A DNA stretch of 64,000 nucleotides from Chryseobacterium caseinilyticum (GTDB lineage: Bacteria > Bacteroidota > Bacteroidia > Flavobacteriales > Weeksellaceae), in NCBI RefSeq assembly GCF_014837145.1, contig NZ_JACYFS010000001.1, positions 1,488,001-1,552,000 of the forward strand. Direction: 5' to 3'. The stretch's first letter is position 1. Each line of letters begins with the position of its first letter. Below are positions 53,933 through 63,713 of the stretch, in pieces. Below the pieces are notes generated by a model. The model was given only the letters and a program-made list of their open reading frames with translations, did no database searches and had not been told where the DNA came from. Position numbers and translations under genes: made by a program.

Positions 53933-54340
53933 ATGGGAAAAATCCTCTTTACAATACTCCTTTTCAGCCTTTCCACGATAGGTGCGCAGACTATTGAATC
54001 ATCAAGCCGAAATACAACAGGTTATATCAAAAGTGACGGAACAATCGAAAGCAGCAGCCGTTCGACGTTAGGTTACATTAAAAATGACGGCACCATTGAA
54101 AACAGCAGCCGAAGCACGATTGGATACATTAAAAGTGACGGAACTATCGAAAATAAAAACCGCTCAACTGTTGGTTACGTTAAAAAAGACGGAACGGTGG
54201 AAAACAGCAGTCACTCAACTATTGGTTACATCAAAGATGATGGAACCGTAGAAAACAGCAGCCGCAGCAAAATTGGCTATGCAAAAGGCATCAGAAAAGA
54301 ATGGGCAGCAGTGGCATTTTTCTTTTTTAACTTTGATTAA
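53933..54340 (+). CDS. Secreted 17-residue repeat protein (5-fold beta-flower type)
   Basis: A 135-residue protein: signal peptide (GKILFTILLFSLSTIGAQ), then six tandem units of 17 residues with the pattern TIENSSRSTIGYIKSDG, and a hydrophobic end AAVAFFFFNFD. The units differ at a few places. The repeat DNA has a 51-bp period and is less conserved than the protein, so selection acts on the protein. The same repeat occurs in the family named 5-fold beta-flower protein in public annotation; that link is from memory. Probably a surface or periplasmic protein. Function unknown. Confidence 0.75.
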   Translation: MGKILFTILLFSLSTIGAQTIESSSRNTTGYIKSDGTIESSSRSTLGYIKNDGTIENSSRSTIGYIKSDGTIENKNRSTVGYVKKDGTVENSSHSTIGYIKDDGTVENSSRSKIGYAKGIRKEWAAVAFFFFNFD

Positions 54341-54392
54341 TCATCCGTTTCCTGGAAAAACTTCTTCTCGTTAAAACCTTCAGGGCTTTTGA

Positions 54393-54437
54393 AGCAGGAT
54401 AGCGCGGATCCGATAGCGCGGATTTGCAATCCGTGCT
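54393..54437. repeat. REP-like element
   Basis: GATAGCGCGGAT occurs twice in tandem, and GCGCGGATTTGCAATCCGTGC forms a hairpin with one G-T pair. This wording is common in Bacteroidota spacers near REP-associated elements. Confidence 0.6.
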
Positions 54438-54462
54438 TAATATTACACAAAAAAACCACCGA

Positions 54463-54485
54463 AATCCGGTGGTTTATTATTTATA
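54463..54485. terminator. Terminator downstream of pnp
   Basis: Stem AAACCACCG with CGGTGGTTT, loop AAATC, A run at left. Confidence 0.85.
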
Positions 54486-54491
54486 AAATTA

Positions 54492-56759
54492 TTAATCTTG
54501 TGGTTCGTTCAAAGGTTTGTGCTCGCCCGGCTGATCTCTTCCTTCAGGATTTAATTTTCCTTCCGGTCTTGCAGGTCTATCAGATCTGTTTTGACCTTCC
54601 GGTCTTGGAGCTCTCTGCTCACCTTCTTTTTTCTCCGGTCTTGGTGGTCTTGGCAATAAAACTTTTCTGGAAAGTTTCATTTTTTTACGGTCGTCGTAAC
54701 CCATAAATTTCACCTCAACCTGATCTCCCTCATTGTAAGGAACTTTATCAAGTCTTGCCCATTCGATTTCAGAGATGTGAAGAAGACCTTCAGTACCTTT
54801 AGCAATCGCTACGAATGCTCCGAAATCCATTACTTTCACAACTCTTCCCTGGTAAACTTCACCTACAACAGGCACAAAAGTAATCTCGTTGATTTTTGCA
54901 ATTGCCTCGTTGATTTTCTCTCTGCTAACACCGGAAATTTCGATTCTACCGATTTCGCCAACTTCTTCAATTGCGATCACAGTATCTGTATCTTTCTGCA
55001 TTTGCTGAATGATTTTTCCTCCAGGTCCGATTACAGCACCAATGAAATCTTTAGAGATTTCCATCATCACCATTTTCGGAGCGTGAGGTTTCACGTCTTC
55101 TCTTGGTACAGAAATCGTTTCATTTAATTTATCAAGAATATGCAATCTTCCGTCTCTTGCCTGTAGAAGGGCTTTTTCCATGATTTCCATAGATAATCCC
55201 TGAACTTTGATGTCCATTTGGCAAGCCGTGATTCCGTCTGCTGTTCCTGTTACTTTAAAGTCCATATCTCCCAAGTGATCTTCATCACCCAAGATATCAG
55301 AAAGCACAGTGTATTTACCTGACTTCACATCAGTTACCAATCCCATTGCAATACCTGAAACCGGCTTCTTGATTTGAACACCCGCATCCATCAATGCTAA
55401 AGTTCCTGCACAGACAGTTGCCATAGAAGATGAACCGTTTGATTCTAAAATATCAGAAACGATACGGATTGTGTAAGGATTTTCTTCCGGGATCATGTTT
55501 GCCAAAGCTCTCTGAGCTAAGTTTCCGTGACCCACTTCTCTTCTTGAAGTTCCTCTCAAAGGACGTGCTTCACCAGTTGAGAATGGCGGGAAGTTATAAT
55601 GTAAGAAGAATCTTTCGTCATAGTTTACCATTACGCTGTCTACCATGTTTGCATCTTTTACTGAACCTAAAGTTACAGCCGTTAAAGACTGAGTTTCACC
55701 TCTTGTAAAGATTGCAGAACCGTGAGCTCCCGGTAAATAATCGATTTCTGACCAGATCGGACGGATAGTCTGAGGATCACGACCGTCAAGACGGATTTTA
55801 TCGTTGATAATCATCTGGCGCATCGCCTCTTTCTCCACATCGTGGAAATATACTTTAGCAAAAGGAGTTACTCTTTCAAGCTCTTCAGCATGTTCTACAT
55901 ACTGAGCTAAAAATTCAGCCAAAACAGCTTTGAATTTCTCACCTCTCTCCTCTTTTCCAGAAGGAATTTTTGCTACTTCGTATACTTTATCGTATGTTTC
56001 TTTCCACACTTTCTCACGGATTGCTTCGTCGTGATTTTCGTGGCTGTATTCTCTTTTTGGGAATGATTTGCCTACTTTTTCAGCCAGTCTCTCCTGAGCT
56101 TCAACCTGTTTTTTGATTTCTTCGTGAGCAAAAGTAATCGCTTCAAGCATTTCTGCTTCTGTGATTTCTTTCATTTCACCTTCCACCATTACGATAGAAT
56201 CTTTGGTTGCACCAACCATGATGTCAAGGTCAGCCAGTTTAAGATCTTCATAATTAGGATTGATCGCCAGTTTCCCGTCGATTCTTACTACTCTTACTTC
56301 AGACATCGGTCCGTTGAAAGGAATATCGGTGATTGCAATTGCTGCAGACGCTGCCAAACCTGCTAAATCATCAGGAATTGACTGTCCGTCATAAGAAATT
56401 AATGAAATCATTACCTGTACTTCCGCATGGAAATCTTCAGGGAATAATGGTCTTAAAACTCTGTCCACCAAACGCATTGTCAGGATTTCCTGATCAGATG
56501 GTCTCGCTTCTCTTCTGAAAAAGTTACCGGGGATTTTTCCACCTGCGTAGAATTTTTCTCTGTAATCTACTGTCAATGGTAAGAAATCTACACCATCTTT
56601 TGCTTCTTTGCTGGCTACAACAGTTGCTAAAAGCATTGTTCCGCCGATTTTTACTACAACAGAACCGTCAGCCTGTTTTGCCAGTTTTCCTGTTTCTAAA
56701 GTGATCTCTCTGCCGTCTGCAAGAATGATCGTTTCTGTAATTGCTTGAGGTATACTCAT
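54492..56759 (-). CDS. pnp: Polyribonucleotide nucleotidyltransferase
   Basis: A 755-residue 3'-5' exoribonuclease of RNA decay. Two RNase PH domains (1-210 and 320-540), a KH domain ([18 protein letters not shown] with GxxG), and an S1 domain ([19 protein letters not shown]). A C-terminal tail of about 60 residues is rich in Pro, Arg and Glu ([18 protein letters not shown]). It is trimeric. A -7 box (TAAATTTG, minus strand) at 56825-56832 is 66 bp before the start. A lipid A deacylase-like gene separates it from rpsO. Confidence 0.96.
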   Translation of the reverse strand: MSIPQAITETIILADGREITLETGKLAKQADGSVVVKIGGTMLLATVVASKEAKDGVDFLPLTVDYREKFYAGGKIPGNFFRREARPSDQEILTMRLVDRVLRPLFPEDFHAEVQVMISLISYDGQSIPDDLAGLAASAAIAITDIPFNGPMSEVRVVRIDGKLAINPNYEDLKLADLDIMVGATKDSIVMVEGEMKEITEAEMLEAITFAHEEIKKQVEAQERLAEKVGKSFPKREYSHENHDEAIREKVWKETYDKVYEVAKIPSGKEERGEKFKAVLAEFLAQYVEHAEELERVTPFAKVYFHDVEKEAMRQMIINDKIRLDGRDPQTIRPIWSEIDYLPGAHGSAIFTRGETQSLTAVTLGSVKDANMVDSVMVNYDERFFLHYNFPPFSTGEARPLRGTSRREVGHGNLAQRALANMIPEENPYTIRIVSDILESNGSSSMATVCAGTLALMDAGVQIKKPVSGIAMGLVTDVKSGKYTVLSDILGDEDHLGDMDFKVTGTADGITACQMDIKVQGLSMEIMEKALLQARDGRLHILDKLNETISVPREDVKPHAPKMVMMEISKDFIGAVIGPGGKIIQQMQKDTDTVIAIEEVGEIGRIEISGVSREKINEAIAKINEITFVPVVGEVYQGRVVKVMDFGAFVAIAKGTEGLLHISEIEWARLDKVPYNEGDQVEVKFMGYDDRKKMKLSRKVLLPRPPRPEKKEGEQRAPRPEGQNRSDRPARPEGKLNPEGRDQPGEHKPLNEPQD

Positions 56760-56915
56760 AAATTGTTTTGTGTTGCACTCCGTATTGAGTGCTTTAATTA
56801 TTATATTTCGTCTAAAATGTGGTGCAAATTTAAGGTATTATTTGTTATAATATCCTATTTTATAGATTTAAGGAGTAAATTGTAGATTTAAACAATTAAA
56901 TCGTAAACATCTGCA

Positions 56916-58088
56916 TTACTTTCTGTTTTTGTTTTTGATAATGGTGTAGCCTAACTTCCATTCAAGATAATTTGCAATATGAAAATTGTATGCATTAATA
57001 CCAAAAGACGCAAACAGACGGTCTGTAATCTGATACTGTAATCCTATTTTCTGGAAAAAAATATCTTTGTCGTACTGCCTCGTTTTTTTAAAAGGATATA
57101 CACCTGCCCCTATGTTCACGTACAGCTTTCCTATCATTAAACGGTAAGTAGGAATAATACTTAAAAGCATTCTGTCATTAGAAAATCTTTTTTTCTCATA
57201 CAGTGTACTGTCCTGCACGTATGATGTATGATTATATTCGCCATCGTAGGTAATACCTACTCCTAACCCATAGGCAGATTTATCTGAATACTGATGCATG
57301 TAAAGCGCATCGGCACCAAAAACATTGTATTCATAGCCTTCATAGTATTTAAGATCGAATCGGTTTTCACCCTGATAAAATGAATCTTTTCTTCCTCCAA
57401 AAACTGAAAACTCCAACGTATTGTGTTTCTCCTTTGGCTGATAAACTGTATCAATATCGATTGGTTTAATTCTTTCGGGATAATAAATAAGGCTGAGTTG
57501 TCCGGCGGCCATATTCAGACCTTTGTTGGGGATTTTTGTGGCGCCGTTAGAAAGATGATTGAATTTTAAATTTAAACCAATATCAAAATGATCATCCAAT
57601 TCATAAAACAGTCCGGTGGAAAGGCCGATGTACATATTCGTTTTAGAACCAACAGAAATATTATAATACTGATTATCGAAATCAAAATAATTAGAATTAA
57701 AAGAAATCCCGAAATTGATTCCATACATCCATTTCAGCCTGTTCCACTGATTTACTTTTGCATTATAAATTCCGTAAAATCCATATGGGCTTCCCATATC
57801 TTTACCCTTCAGAAAATCCAAAGCAAAAATTCCGATACCGATTTGTGGATAATTATAGAGCTTTTCCCAATTACGGCTACCATCAGTCTGTTTTAAAAAC
57901 TGAAAATTACATCCTGAAAAAGCTTTATGTCTGTAGAAATTCAGTGATTCGTTGGTTGGTATTATTCCCCCGTATTCACCAGTCGCAGCAAAAACCCAAC
58001 GCTTAGTTTTTAAGCTGTCGCTTTCCTGAGAAAAAAACACGGGATTTGATAATAAAAATATTAAAAGAATAAAAAATCTTCTGATCAC
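56916..58088 (-). CDS. Lipid A 3-O-deacylase-like acyloxyacyl hydrolase
   Basis: About 390 residues. Signal peptide (IRRFFILLIFLLSNPVFFSQ), then outer-membrane beta strands. The segment FNHLSNGATKIPNKGLNM matches the PagL active-site wording, with H and S separated by one residue. The family trims acyl chains from lipid A at the outer membrane. The start is set at GTG 58088, because a -7 box (TAAATTTG) overlaps the TTG at 58115. The role is an inference: the gene does not sit with the lpx operon at 6.7-10 kb. Confidence 0.72.
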   Translation of the reverse strand: MIRRFFILLIFLLSNPVFFSQESDSLKTKRWVFAATGEYGGIIPTNESLNFYRHKAFSGCNFQFLKQTDGSRNWEKLYNYPQIGIGIFALDFLKGKDMGSPYGFYGIYNAKVNQWNRLKWMYGINFGISFNSNYFDFDNQYYNISVGSKTNMYIGLSTGLFYELDDHFDIGLNLKFNHLSNGATKIPNKGLNMAAGQLSLIYYPERIKPIDIDTVYQPKEKHNTLEFSVFGGRKDSFYQGENRFDLKYYEGYEYNVFGADALYMHQYSDKSAYGLGVGITYDGEYNHTSYVQDSTLYEKKRFSNDRMLLSIIPTYRLMIGKLYVNIGAGVYPFKKTRQYDKDIFFQKIGLQYQITDRLFASFGINAYNFHIANYLEWKLGYTIIKNKNRK

Positions 58089-58112
58089 GAACAGTTTATT
58101 TATTAAAAGTGG

Positions 58113-58120
58113 CAAATTTA
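58113..58120 (-). promoter_or_regulatory. -7 box of the deacylase-like gene
   Basis: CAAATTTA on the plus strand reads TAAATTTG on the coding strand. It overlaps the farther start codon of the frame, so translation must begin downstream, at the GTG at 58088. Confidence 0.5.
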
Positions 58121-58180
58121 GACATTCATTTTTGAAAATCTTCTAAACAAAACCTGATTTTAAATTTAAATCCATAAAAA

Positions 58181-58204
58181 AAGCAACCTCTTTCGAAGTT
58201 GCTT
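58181..58204. terminator. Terminator downstream of rpsO
   Basis: Stem AAGCAACCTC with GAAGTTGCTT, one mismatch, four-base loop, A run at left. Confidence 0.8.
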
Positions 58205-58228
58205 CTTTATTTTTGGAAATCGGATAGA

Positions 58229-58498
58229 TTATTTTCTTAAACCAAGTTCAGCAATAATTGCTCTGTATCTTGTGATATCTTTTTTCTTAAGATAATCTAA
58301 TAAGCTTTTTCTCTTACCTACTAATTTCACCAAAGATCTTTCAGTATTGAAATCGTGACGATTTGCCTTCAAATGCTGAGATAAGTGATTGATTCTGAAA
58401 GTAAATAGAGCTACCTGTCCTTCAGCGCTTCCTGTGTCTGTTGCAGATTTACCGTGCTTTGCGAAAATTTCTGCTTTTTTTTCTGTTGTTAAGTACAT
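58229..58498 (-). CDS. rpsO: 30S ribosomal protein S15
   Basis: An 89-residue ribosomal protein that binds 16S rRNA in the central domain. It has the standard length and the motifs HGKSATDTGSAEGQVALFT, LSQHLKANRHDFNTERSL and GKRKSLLDYLKKKDI. CAAAAGTA at 58534-58541 is a -7 box about 36 bp before the start. It is followed by a terminator and then by the deacylase-like gene and pnp; in many bacteria rpsO and pnp are adjacent. Confidence 0.97.
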   Translation of the reverse strand: MYLTTEKKAEIFAKHGKSATDTGSAEGQVALFTFRINHLSQHLKANRHDFNTERSLVKLVGKRKSLLDYLKKKDITRYRAIIAELGLRK

Positions 58499-58665
58499 TC
58501 CAATATTGTTTAATGATTATTATGTAACGGGTGCAAAAGTACAACAATTTTCTGAATCAGAAAACTGTAAAACAATATTTTAGTATCTTCCTGGCGATAA
58601 CTTTATTAAAATTATCAAAAAAATAAGTCTTATCTCATTAAAAGACAGTATTTTTGCATGTATAA

Positions 58666-59211
58666 ATGAGAAAAGAATTATTATTTACCCTGATCCTGAT
58701 TTTTGCCCTGAAAACCAACACAATTTCAGCACAGAAACATCATGATATTCAAAACATTCTCTACTTCAATCCCGAGGTGGAACCTGATGTTGAAGAGATC
58801 AAGGAACCAACAAATCTTGCCTTTTTCAGTGCCGTTTCAGATCATATCAGCACGCACAAAAAAAGAAAAATGCTGAAAACTGAAATTCAGCTGTCTTTTG
58901 AAACCGCCGATCCGAAGACCATTTCAGATTATGCCGTAAACAATGATGCCGATTTTGTAACGGTTTCTAAAGTTAAATACTTCAAAGTAGGCTTAGGAAA
59001 ATACGTATTTTCGAATCAGGTGGTTGTGAGCATGAAACTTTTTGATAAGAGCGGAAATCTCATTACAGAATCTTCCTACGATACCTACAGAAAAAATATG
59101 CGGATGCTGGGTTCAGCAGAAAATTCCATTAAAATAGGAACTGCCGGAGCTCTGAAAACCATTTTCAAAAACCTGCGGAAACTGAAACCGATTACAGACA
59201 ACGACATCTAA
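58666..59211 (+). CDS. Hypothetical secreted protein, 181 residues
   Basis: Signal peptide (RKELLFTLILIFALKTNTISAQ), then a mixed alpha/beta domain (TEIQLSFETADPKTISDYAV, FVTVSKVKYFKVGLGKYVFS). Not recognised. It may be a periplasmic protein. It lies 82 bp upstream of mgtE, which has its own -7 box. Confidence 0.6.
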   Translation: MRKELLFTLILIFALKTNTISAQKHHDIQNILYFNPEVEPDVEEIKEPTNLAFFSAVSDHISTHKKRKMLKTEIQLSFETADPKTISDYAVNNDADFVTVSKVKYFKVGLGKYVFSNQVVVSMKLFDKSGNLITESSYDTYRKNMRMLGSAENSIKIGTAGALKTIFKNLRKLKPITDNDI

Positions 59212-59266
59212 AGTTTAATAAATCCTTAAATTTAGGCGGTTCTTCGTATAGTTTTAAAATTTGATT

Positions 59267-59274
59267 TATTTTTG
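59267..59274 (+). promoter_or_regulatory. -7 box of mgtE
   Basis: TATTTTTG lies 20 bp before the TTG start and overlaps the first codons of a longer frame, which supports the shorter form. Confidence 0.4.
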
Positions 59275-59293
59275 CATAGCTAAAATTTCTATC

Positions 59294-60616
59294 TTGAATC
59301 AATCTGACGAACTTATCTTCAACCCTGCCGACATCGCCGAAACACTCAGCGAATTACCCGCTGACGAAAGACTGTTGGCATTTCTGAAAGTTCCGAAAGA
59401 ATACAAAGCTGACGTTTTTTCTCATCTTGACCCTGATTTCCAGGAAGAAACCATCCGAAGCATCACAAGTGCCGAGGTTTCTGAAATCCTGAATGCGATG
59501 ACTCCGGATGACAGAACTTCCCTGTTTGAAGATTTTCCGGATGAACTTATCAAATATTCCATCAATCATCTTAATCCTCAGGAAAGAAGAATTGCCCTGA
59601 AACTTTTGGGTTACGATTCCGATTCTATTGCCCGTCTGATGACACCTTACTACATTCAGATCCGGAAGGAATGGACGATCAAAAGATGTCTTCAGCAGAT
59701 TAAAAAAGTCGGCAGCAAGGTAGAAACGATGAATTACCTCTACGTAGTTGACGAAAGAAACCGACTGATTGACGATATTGCTTTGGGAAGTCTGCTTTTA
59801 GAGGAAGAAGAAACTCTCATTTCAGAAATTACAGACAATCATTTCGTCGCAATTACAACAACAACTTCAAAAGAAGATGCAGTTCAGTATTTTGAAAAGT
59901 ACGACCGTGCTGCACTTCCCATCGTTACTGAAGCAGGAGTTTTGGTAGGAATTGTTACAATTGACGATATTTTAGATCAGATTGAATCTCAGAATACAGA
60001 AGATATTCAGAAATTCGGGGGTGTAGATGCGTTGGATGATCCTTATATTCAGACGCACTGGTGGGAAATGATTAAAAAAAGAGGTCTCTGGCTGATTGTA
60101 CTTTTCTTCTTACAGCTGATTACCGCATCAGTAATGGGTTTTTATGAAAATGAAATTGAAAAAGCTGTAGTTTTAGCCCTGTTTATTCCTTTGATTATTT
60201 CGAGTGGCGGAAATTCAGGATCGCAGGCAGCAACATTGATCATCCGTGCTATGGCTTTACAGGAAATCACTATAAAAGATTGGTGGATCGTAATGAAAAA
60301 AGAGCTTCTTACCGGAATTATTCTGGGAACTTTTCTCGGAGTGATCGGGTTTTTCAGAATTATGATCTGGCACGAACTCGGCTGGTTTGATTATGGAGAT
60401 TACTGGTTTTTCATCGGCATCAGCGCAGGGATTTCTCTGGCGATGATTGTACTTTGGGGAACAATTTCCGGTTCGATGGTTCCGTTTATCCTTAAAAAAT
60501 TCGATCTTGATCCTGCAACCTCATCTGCACCATTCGTGGCAACACTGGTCGATGTAACCGGACTGATTATTTATTTTACAATTGCCGCAATGTTTTTAAC
60601 CGGAAAACTTTTGTAA
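59294..60616 (+). CDS. mgtE: Magnesium transporter MgtE
   Basis: About 440 residues. The cytoplasmic N-domain ([20 protein letters not shown]) and two CBS domains ([38 protein letters not shown]) gate the channel by Mg. The five-helix pore begins near 270 and has [20 protein letters not shown]. The start is TTG at 59294 ([10 protein letters not shown]); the 11-residue extension overlaps the -7 box. The next gene starts 27 bp on. Confidence 0.92.
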   Translation: MNQSDELIFNPADIAETLSELPADERLLAFLKVPKEYKADVFSHLDPDFQEETIRSITSAEVSEILNAMTPDDRTSLFEDFPDELIKYSINHLNPQERRIALKLLGYDSDSIARLMTPYYIQIRKEWTIKRCLQQIKKVGSKVETMNYLYVVDERNRLIDDIALGSLLLEEEETLISEITDNHFVAITTTTSKEDAVQYFEKYDRAALPIVTEAGVLVGIVTIDDILDQIESQNTEDIQKFGGVDALDDPYIQTHWWEMIKKRGLWLIVLFFLQLITASVMGFYENEIEKAVVLALFIPLIISSGGNSGSQAATLIIRAMALQEITIKDWWIVMKKELLTGIILGTFLGVIGFFRIMIWHELGWFDYGDYWFFIGISAGISLAMIVLWGTISGSMVPFILKKFDLDPATSSAPFVATLVDVTGLIIYFTIAAMFLTGKLL

Positions 60617-60642
60617 TTTTAGACACCATCTAAAATTATTCA

Positions 60643-61368
60643 ATGAAAGTAGTTTCTCTCGTACCCTCAATTACTGAGGCTTTATTTGATTTAGGTTTAA
60701 CGGAAAATGAAATTGTCGGAAGGACAAAATTCTGCATTCACCCAAAAGAAAAAGTGAAAAATGTAGAAATCATCGGTGGGACAAAAAATCTTAAACTTGA
60801 GAAAATTAAAAGTTTACAACCAGACATTATTCTTGCCAATAAGGAAGAGAATGTGAAAGAACAGGTTGAGGATCTCATGAAAGATTTTAAAGTGATGGTG
60901 ACCAATGTTGAAAATATTGAAGACAATTATTATCTCCTGAAAACCCTTGGAAACCTTTTTAATAAAGAAGAAAAAGCACAACAATATAATCTCAAAATAT
61001 ACGATGTCCTTCAAAATTCAAAAATAAATTCTCCTGTAAAAGCGGCATATCTGATCTGGAAAAATCCTTACATGACGGTTGGTTCAGATACTTTTATTGA
61101 TAAAGTTTTAAAAGAAATCGGTTTCGAAAATCTGTTTAAAGATCAAAAACGTTATCCTGAAATTCAAGCTGAAGATCTGGCTGGTGCCGATGTTATTATG
61201 CTTTCGTCGGAGCCTTTTCCGTTTAAAGAAAAACATATTCTGGAACTAAAAGAGATTTATCCTGACAAGAAAATCATGATTGTGGACGGCGAGGCATTTT
61301 CTTGGTATGGGACGCATATTGCGAAGTGTGAGGATTATTTTAAAGAGTTGGTTTCGGAATTTAATTAA
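60643..61368 (+). CDS. BtuF-like helical backbone metal/cobalamin receptor
   Basis: A 241-residue protein of the periplasmic binding type 3 fold. Motifs: VSLVPSITEALFDLGL, IVGRTKFCIHPKEKVKNVEIIGGTK in two stretches, LQPDIILANKEEN and LAGADVIMLSSEPFPFKEKH. There is no signal peptide, so it may be cytoplasmic, which is common in this subgroup. Family members bind corrinoids or iron complexes. It follows mgtE at 27 bp and may share its transcript. Confidence 0.8.
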   Translation: MKVVSLVPSITEALFDLGLTENEIVGRTKFCIHPKEKVKNVEIIGGTKNLKLEKIKSLQPDIILANKEENVKEQVEDLMKDFKVMVTNVENIEDNYYLLKTLGNLFNKEEKAQQYNLKIYDVLQNSKINSPVKAAYLIWKNPYMTVGSDTFIDKVLKEIGFENLFKDQKRYPEIQAEDLAGADVIMLSSEPFPFKEKHILELKEIYPDKKIMIVDGEAFSWYGTHIAKCEDYFKELVSEFN

Positions 61369-61769
61369 AATATTTTCGGTTATAGAATTTAAATATGATT
61401 TCGCCCTTACAGGGCTTGCTGTTAACTTTATCTAATTATTATAGGGCTGCACCCTATGCTATTGTTTTCGCCCTTTCAGGGCTCGTTTTACTTGTATACG
61501 ATTTTAGATAAGACTTCAGCTTACGCCAATTTTTTCACCCTTTCAACCTGATTTATAACTTAACCTTATGCTAATTTTTCCGCCTTTCAGAACTTTTTAA
61601 ATCCAGAACGATTTAATTATTTTCAAATAAATAATTCCAACAAAAGTTTCATTTATACTTTGGCTAAAGCACGGTATTCTAAAAAAATGAAAGCGGACTA
61701 AAGTCAGCTCCTGTTAATAAAAAAACTCAGACCGGAATCTGAGTTTTATGTTTTAAAATTTAAATAAGA
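61369..61769. repeat. 401-bp spacer with degenerate tandem repeat
   Basis: Units containing CGCCCTTTCAGGGCT, AGGGCTGCACCCTATGCTATT and less conserved versions are spaced by 55-80 bp from 61400 to 61605. Small hairpins form within them (GCCCTTTCAGGGC, AGGGCTGCACCCT). It is a pattern often seen in Flavobacteriia spacers. No gene. Confidence 0.55.
61722..61747. terminator. Terminator downstream of GAF gene
   Basis: Stem AAAACTCAGA with TCTGAGTTTT, loop CCGGAA. Confidence 0.85.
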
Positions 61770-62219
61770 TTACAGAATCCTGGAAACTTCATTACAAAGC
61801 CATTCCAGTAATTCTAAATCTTCTTTTGTAAAAGGATCAATTGTATGGGAATCGATATCTATCTGACCAATATTTTCGCCGTTTTTAAAGATCGGAACAA
61901 CGATTTCAGCTTTTGTATCGATGGAGCAGCTCAGATAGTTGTCCTGCAAATGCACGTCGGGAACGATGAAAGTTTCATTGGAAACAGCAACCTGTCCGCA
62001 AATTCCTTTTCCGTAAGGAATGATGATGTGATCTGTTTCTGCTCCTACGTAAGGACCAAGTTTCAACTCATCTTTATCTCCGTTTTTGAAGTAAAAACCC
62101 GTCCAGTTGAAGTAGGAAATTTCCTGATCCAACAGGTGACAAACCTTTTCAAGTTTCTCTTCTGTATTATGTTTCGGACTTTCAAGAATAGACGAAAGTC
62201 TCTTTTTTAATTCTGACAT
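61770..62219 (-). CDS. GAF domain protein, free methionine-(R)-sulfoxide reductase type
   Basis: A 149-residue single GAF domain. The motifs YFNWTGFYFKNGD, YGKGICGQVAVSNETFIV, DNYLSCSIDTKAEIVVPIF match fRMsr. Two of the cysteines used for catalysis are present (GICG and LSCS); the third of the E. coli enzyme is not at its usual place, so regeneration may use only two. The role is reduction of free Met-R-sulfoxide. It lies 11 bp after the 475-residue gene, so the two may be cotranscribed. Confidence 0.85.
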   Translation of the reverse strand: MSELKKRLSSILESPKHNTEEKLEKVCHLLDQEISYFNWTGFYFKNGDKDELKLGPYVGAETDHIIIPYGKGICGQVAVSNETFIVPDVHLQDNYLSCSIDTKAEIVVPIFKNGENIGQIDIDSHTIDPFTKEDLELLEWLCNEVSRIL

Positions 62220-62230
62220 TATTTTATATT

Positions 62231-63658
62231 TTACGAGAATTGTTTCAGTGAAAGTTCTTTCTTGTAGCCAAACATGCTTCTTTCTTTAATCATATCTGCC
62301 ACACCTTCAGGAATTTGATCTTCCCAACCGGCAATATTGCATGTAATCTTTCTGAGAATTTCTCTTGAATAAATCTCCAGGAATTCAGGGTTAAAGTTTT
62401 CAATATCTACAATTCTGTCGTTGGTTTTGAAATATTTGTAAAGTTCCTTCAGATTATCACCCACTTTCAGTGTTGTAGAATTTAGAAGCTCCTGTGTTTC
62501 AGGATCTTTGTAAGGATAAAGATATACCCGCATTCCGTTTCTGAAGAATTTACCGAATGCCTCAAGAATTCCTCCAGAAAGATTTTTGTAGTATTTCTCG
62601 TCAAATACCATCAACAGGTTGTTTACACCCATCGCAACACCGATATCGCCGGTAGTGTAAGCAGAGAAGTAATCGATCAGTCTGTAGTATTCTGAGAAAT
62701 TTGAAATAATAACCGTGTAACCCAATTTTCCTAAAACATCCACTCTGTCGAGGAAATCTCTTTCGTCGATATCTCCGTCTGCACGCAGGTTTGAGATGGT
62801 AATTTCAATGAAAATTTCGGTCTGCTCCTGAGTACACTGAGAATCTTTCATAAACATTTCGATACCGCTTTCCAGCATGTCGATGTTAACCTTAGTTACA
62901 GGTCTGAAACTTCCTCTTACCGCAAAAATATTTTTCTTGTACAGAAGATCTGCGGGAAGCATATTGTTGCCTTCAGAATTGAAAACTACAGCGTCGGTCA
63001 TTCCGTTTTTCACGAGCTGCAGCGACATGAGACGGTTGTCTACATAATCGAAAACAGGTCCGCTGAAATCTATCATATCGATTTCCAGATTGTCTTTTGC
63101 AATATCGTCGTAGAGAGATTCAATTAAATTTCTCGGATTATCTGAATATTTGTAAGCTCCGTAGATCAGGTTAACACCTAAATTACCAAGCGTTTCCTGC
63201 TGTAAAGTAGCGTCATTTTCTTTAAATTTAACGTGAATAACGATCTCATTGTACTGAGCATCGACTTCACTCTGAAAACGGATTCCTACCCAGCCGTGGC
63301 CTTTTAAAGTTTTGTCAAAATTAATCGTCGTAACGGTGTTGGCGTAAGAAAAATACTTTCTGTTGGGATGATTTTCCCGCGAGATACGTTCTTCTATCAA
63401 TGCCACCTCATATCTGAGCATTTTGCGCAGACGGTTTTGGGTAACATATCTGTTTTTAACCTCTTTACCATAAATGGCATCACTGAAATCCTTATCGTAG
63501 GCTGACATAGCCTTTGCGATGGTAGACGACGCTCCTCCTGCTCTGAAAAAATGCCGAACGGTCTCCTGCCCTGCTCCAATTTCTGCGAAAGTACCATAAA
63601 TAGTAGGATCTAGATTTATTGTCAATGCTTTTTGCTTGGGCGTAAGTTTCTGATACAT
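62231..63658 (-). CDS. Conserved hypothetical protein, 475 residues
   Basis: Starts MYQKLTPKQKALTINLDPTI. It has no signal peptide, and seems a single soluble protein with alternating alpha/beta segments, such as GHGWVGIRFQSEVDAQYNEI and FNSEGNNMLPADLLYKKNIF. The closing part ends KERSMFGYKKELSLKQFS. It is a common Bacteroidota protein; public annotations sometimes call it nicotinate-nucleotide adenylyltransferase, but I see no HxGH motif, so that name looks wrong. The ATG at 63658 is chosen, since the longer frame is antisense to the MBL gene. Confidence 0.7.
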   Translation of the reverse strand: MYQKLTPKQKALTINLDPTIYGTFAEIGAGQETVRHFFRAGGASSTIAKAMSAYDKDFSDAIYGKEVKNRYVTQNRLRKMLRYEVALIEERISRENHPNRKYFSYANTVTTINFDKTLKGHGWVGIRFQSEVDAQYNEIVIHVKFKENDATLQQETLGNLGVNLIYGAYKYSDNPRNLIESLYDDIAKDNLEIDMIDFSGPVFDYVDNRLMSLQLVKNGMTDAVVFNSEGNNMLPADLLYKKNIFAVRGSFRPVTKVNIDMLESGIEMFMKDSQCTQEQTEIFIEITISNLRADGDIDERDFLDRVDVLGKLGYTVIISNFSEYYRLIDYFSAYTTGDIGVAMGVNNLLMVFDEKYYKNLSGGILEAFGKFFRNGMRVYLYPYKDPETQELLNSTTLKVGDNLKELYKYFKTNDRIVDIENFNPEFLEIYSREILRKITCNIAGWEDQIPEGVADMIKERSMFGYKKELSLKQFS

Positions 63659-63713
63659 TAGGACGTGTAATTTTTTCGTAAATTTACCAAAATTAAACCA
63701 ACCTCGAAAGAAA

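Noticed and set aside
54777..56518. Several plus-strand open frames opposite pnp
   Set aside because: They are mirror images of a strongly coding gene and show His/Phe/Cys-rich composition without starts or domains.
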